A DNA stretch of 64,000 bases, from contig NZ_MSSM01000001.1 in assembly GCF_004123795.1 (NCBI RefSeq), forward strand, positions 1 to 64,000, written 5' to 3'. Position numbers and translations under genes: made by a program. The stretch's first letter is position 1. Each line of letters starts with the position of its first letter. This DNA is from Lacticaseibacillus chiayiensis (GTDB lineage Bacteria; Bacillota; Bacilli; Lactobacillales; Lactobacillaceae). The notes under the pieces were generated by a model, which saw nothing but the letters and a program-made list of their open reading frames with translations, was not told the DNA's origin and made no database searches. This document shows positions 63,360-64,000 of the stretch, in pieces.

Positions 63360-64000
63360 TTAGACGCGCTTTTTTCGGGATGCAAAGCCCATGAAGCTGA
63401 AAATGCTGACGATGGCGAGACCGATGGTAGCTAGCGGGCTTTGTGTTTCACCAGCTTGCGGCATGGTTTTACCGGCTGCAGCTTGTTTGGTTTCGTTGGC
63501 TGCGGTGCCGTTTTTGGCAGCAGGCGTGTTGTTTTGGCCGCGATGCTGGTTGTCGAGAACAACCAGTTTCGGACCTTGCTGACCATTGTTGCCGTTATCA
63601 GTTATTGGCGTGCCATTGCCGGTTGACGGATTTTGGCCGCCATCGTTGCTACCATTACCGCTGTTGGTGCCAGTACCAGTGGTTGGTGTGGTTGCGCCCG
63701 TGCCAGTGGCCGGATTTTGGCCGCCGCCAGTACCACCGTTGTTGCCTTGATTGCCACCATTGCCGGTTGTACCGCCGTTACTGTTACCGCCTGGCTGACC
63801 GTTGTTGCCGTTATCGCCAGGTGTTGGCGTCGGTGTTTTAACCTTGACGACATGGAAGACTTTGGTGACTTTATTGCCGACCATATCGACGGCGGTGACA
63901 GTGAAGTAGTTGTCGCCGTCTCTTAGTGTGTAGGTTTGGCTGAAGTCGGCCGCACCATATGGGTTGGAAGTCGTTGATAACGGATCGAGATGGTTATTGA
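63360..64000 (-). CDS. C-terminal part of a cell-wall-anchored protein, PrtR-like proteinase candidate
   Basis: The frame stays open to the right edge, so only the last ~213 residues are seen; the internal ATG at 63884 is not a start. The visible part has the end of an Ig/Fn3-like domain (DGDNYFTVTAVDMVGNKVTK), a Gly/Asn/Thr-rich wall spacer with NGGxx repeats (about 115 residues) and the sorting signal MPQAGE followed by a hydrophobic helix and RKKRV. MPQAG in place of LPxTG is known for the L. rhamnosus cell-envelope proteinase PrtR, so this is probably the end of a lactocepin-type protease. The catalytic domain lies outside the window. Confidence 0.75.
   Translation of the reverse strand, partial: NNHLDPLSTTSNPYGAADFSQTYTLRDGDNYFTVTAVDMVGNKVTKVFHVVKVKTPTPTPGDNGNNGQPGGNSNGGTTGNGGNQGNNGGTGGGQNPATGTGATTPTTGTGTNSGNGSNDGGQNPSTGNGTPITDNGNNGQQGPKLVVLDNQHRGQNNTPAAKNGTAANETKQAAAGKTMPQAGETQSPLATIGLAIVSIFSFMGFASRKKRV

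Overview
The window looks like chromosomal DNA of the Lacticaseibacillus (L. casei/paracasei/rhamnosus) group. This rests on moderate GC content, strong GGAGG-type ribosome binding sites, and several clusters known from that group: an alf-2-type fucosyl-GlcNAc-Asn operon, a mannose-class pentitol PTS with its own phosphoketolase, LPxTG-type surface proteins, and the end of what looks like a PrtR-like cell-envelope proteinase with an MPQAG anchor. The last two lean towards L. rhamnosus, but the species cannot be fixed from sequence alone. No tRNA, rRNA, CRISPR array or complete insertion sequence was seen.

Layout. 1-4.3 kb: end of an ADP-ribosylglycohydrolase, a methyltransferase, a pRiA4b-ORF3-like protein, an NrnA-type phosphoesterase and a membrane-anchored DNase I-fold phosphatase/nuclease. 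4.4-10.6 kb: a candidate cell-wall sugar recycling operon (mannose-class PTS EIIC, EIID and EIIB, RpiR regulator, MurQ etherase, two beta-lactamase-fold hydrolases) behind a promoter framed by two RpiR-like palindromes. 10.8-16.4 kb: a ugp-type glycerol-3-phosphate/glycerophosphodiester ABC transporter, an ArsC-like phosphatase and a glycerophosphodiester phosphodiesterase. 16.4-17.8 kb: a secreted phospholipase A2, an unannotated 37-residue membrane peptide and a DUF4411 remnant. 17.9-20.9 kb: NAD salvage (NrtR, PncA, PncB). 21.2-29.3 kb: two large cell-wall-anchored proteins, one Ser-rich with a MucBP domain and one a modular GH31 glycosidase. 29.5-32.1 kb: small membrane protein, a type I toxin locus, NUDIX hydrolase, orphan AbrB-type antitoxin and a YcaQ fragment. 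32.1-35.4 kb: a membrane protein and an ATPase/TOPRIM-like pair resembling phage defence, followed by a near-consensus parS site. 36.6-43.4 kb: alfC-alfH diverging from alfR2-pepV-asnA2-sugK. 43.4-44.0 kb: acetyltransferase. 44.2-54.9 kb: a pentitol PTS operon with ribulose-5-P epimerase, a GlpP-like antiterminator, aldolase and two dehydrogenases, diverging from a DeoR regulator and phosphoketolase. 55-57 kb: a bacteriocin immunity gene and a rhomboid protease with two overlapping small ORFs. 57.6-62.2 kb: a BglG-controlled beta-glucoside PTS operon. 62.2-64.0 kb: decayed gene fragments, a frameshifted Fst-like toxin and the C-terminal end of the surface proteinase-like protein.

How it works together. 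Most clusters bring in and break down host- or plant-derived glycoconjugates, pentitols, cell-wall fragments and phospholipid head groups. Each has a local regulator with recognisable candidate sites: RpiR palindromes, GntR TAGTATATACTA boxes, DeoR TTTGCA arrays at 10-bp spacing, BglG anti-terminator leaders and CcpA cre sites. The least described parts are the rhomboid/small-ORF cassette, the ATPase/TOPRIM pair, a ~115-bp palindromic intergenic repeat present twice, a GlpP-like gene followed by a terminator leader inside a pentitol operon, and a MurQ operon using a mannose-class PTS.
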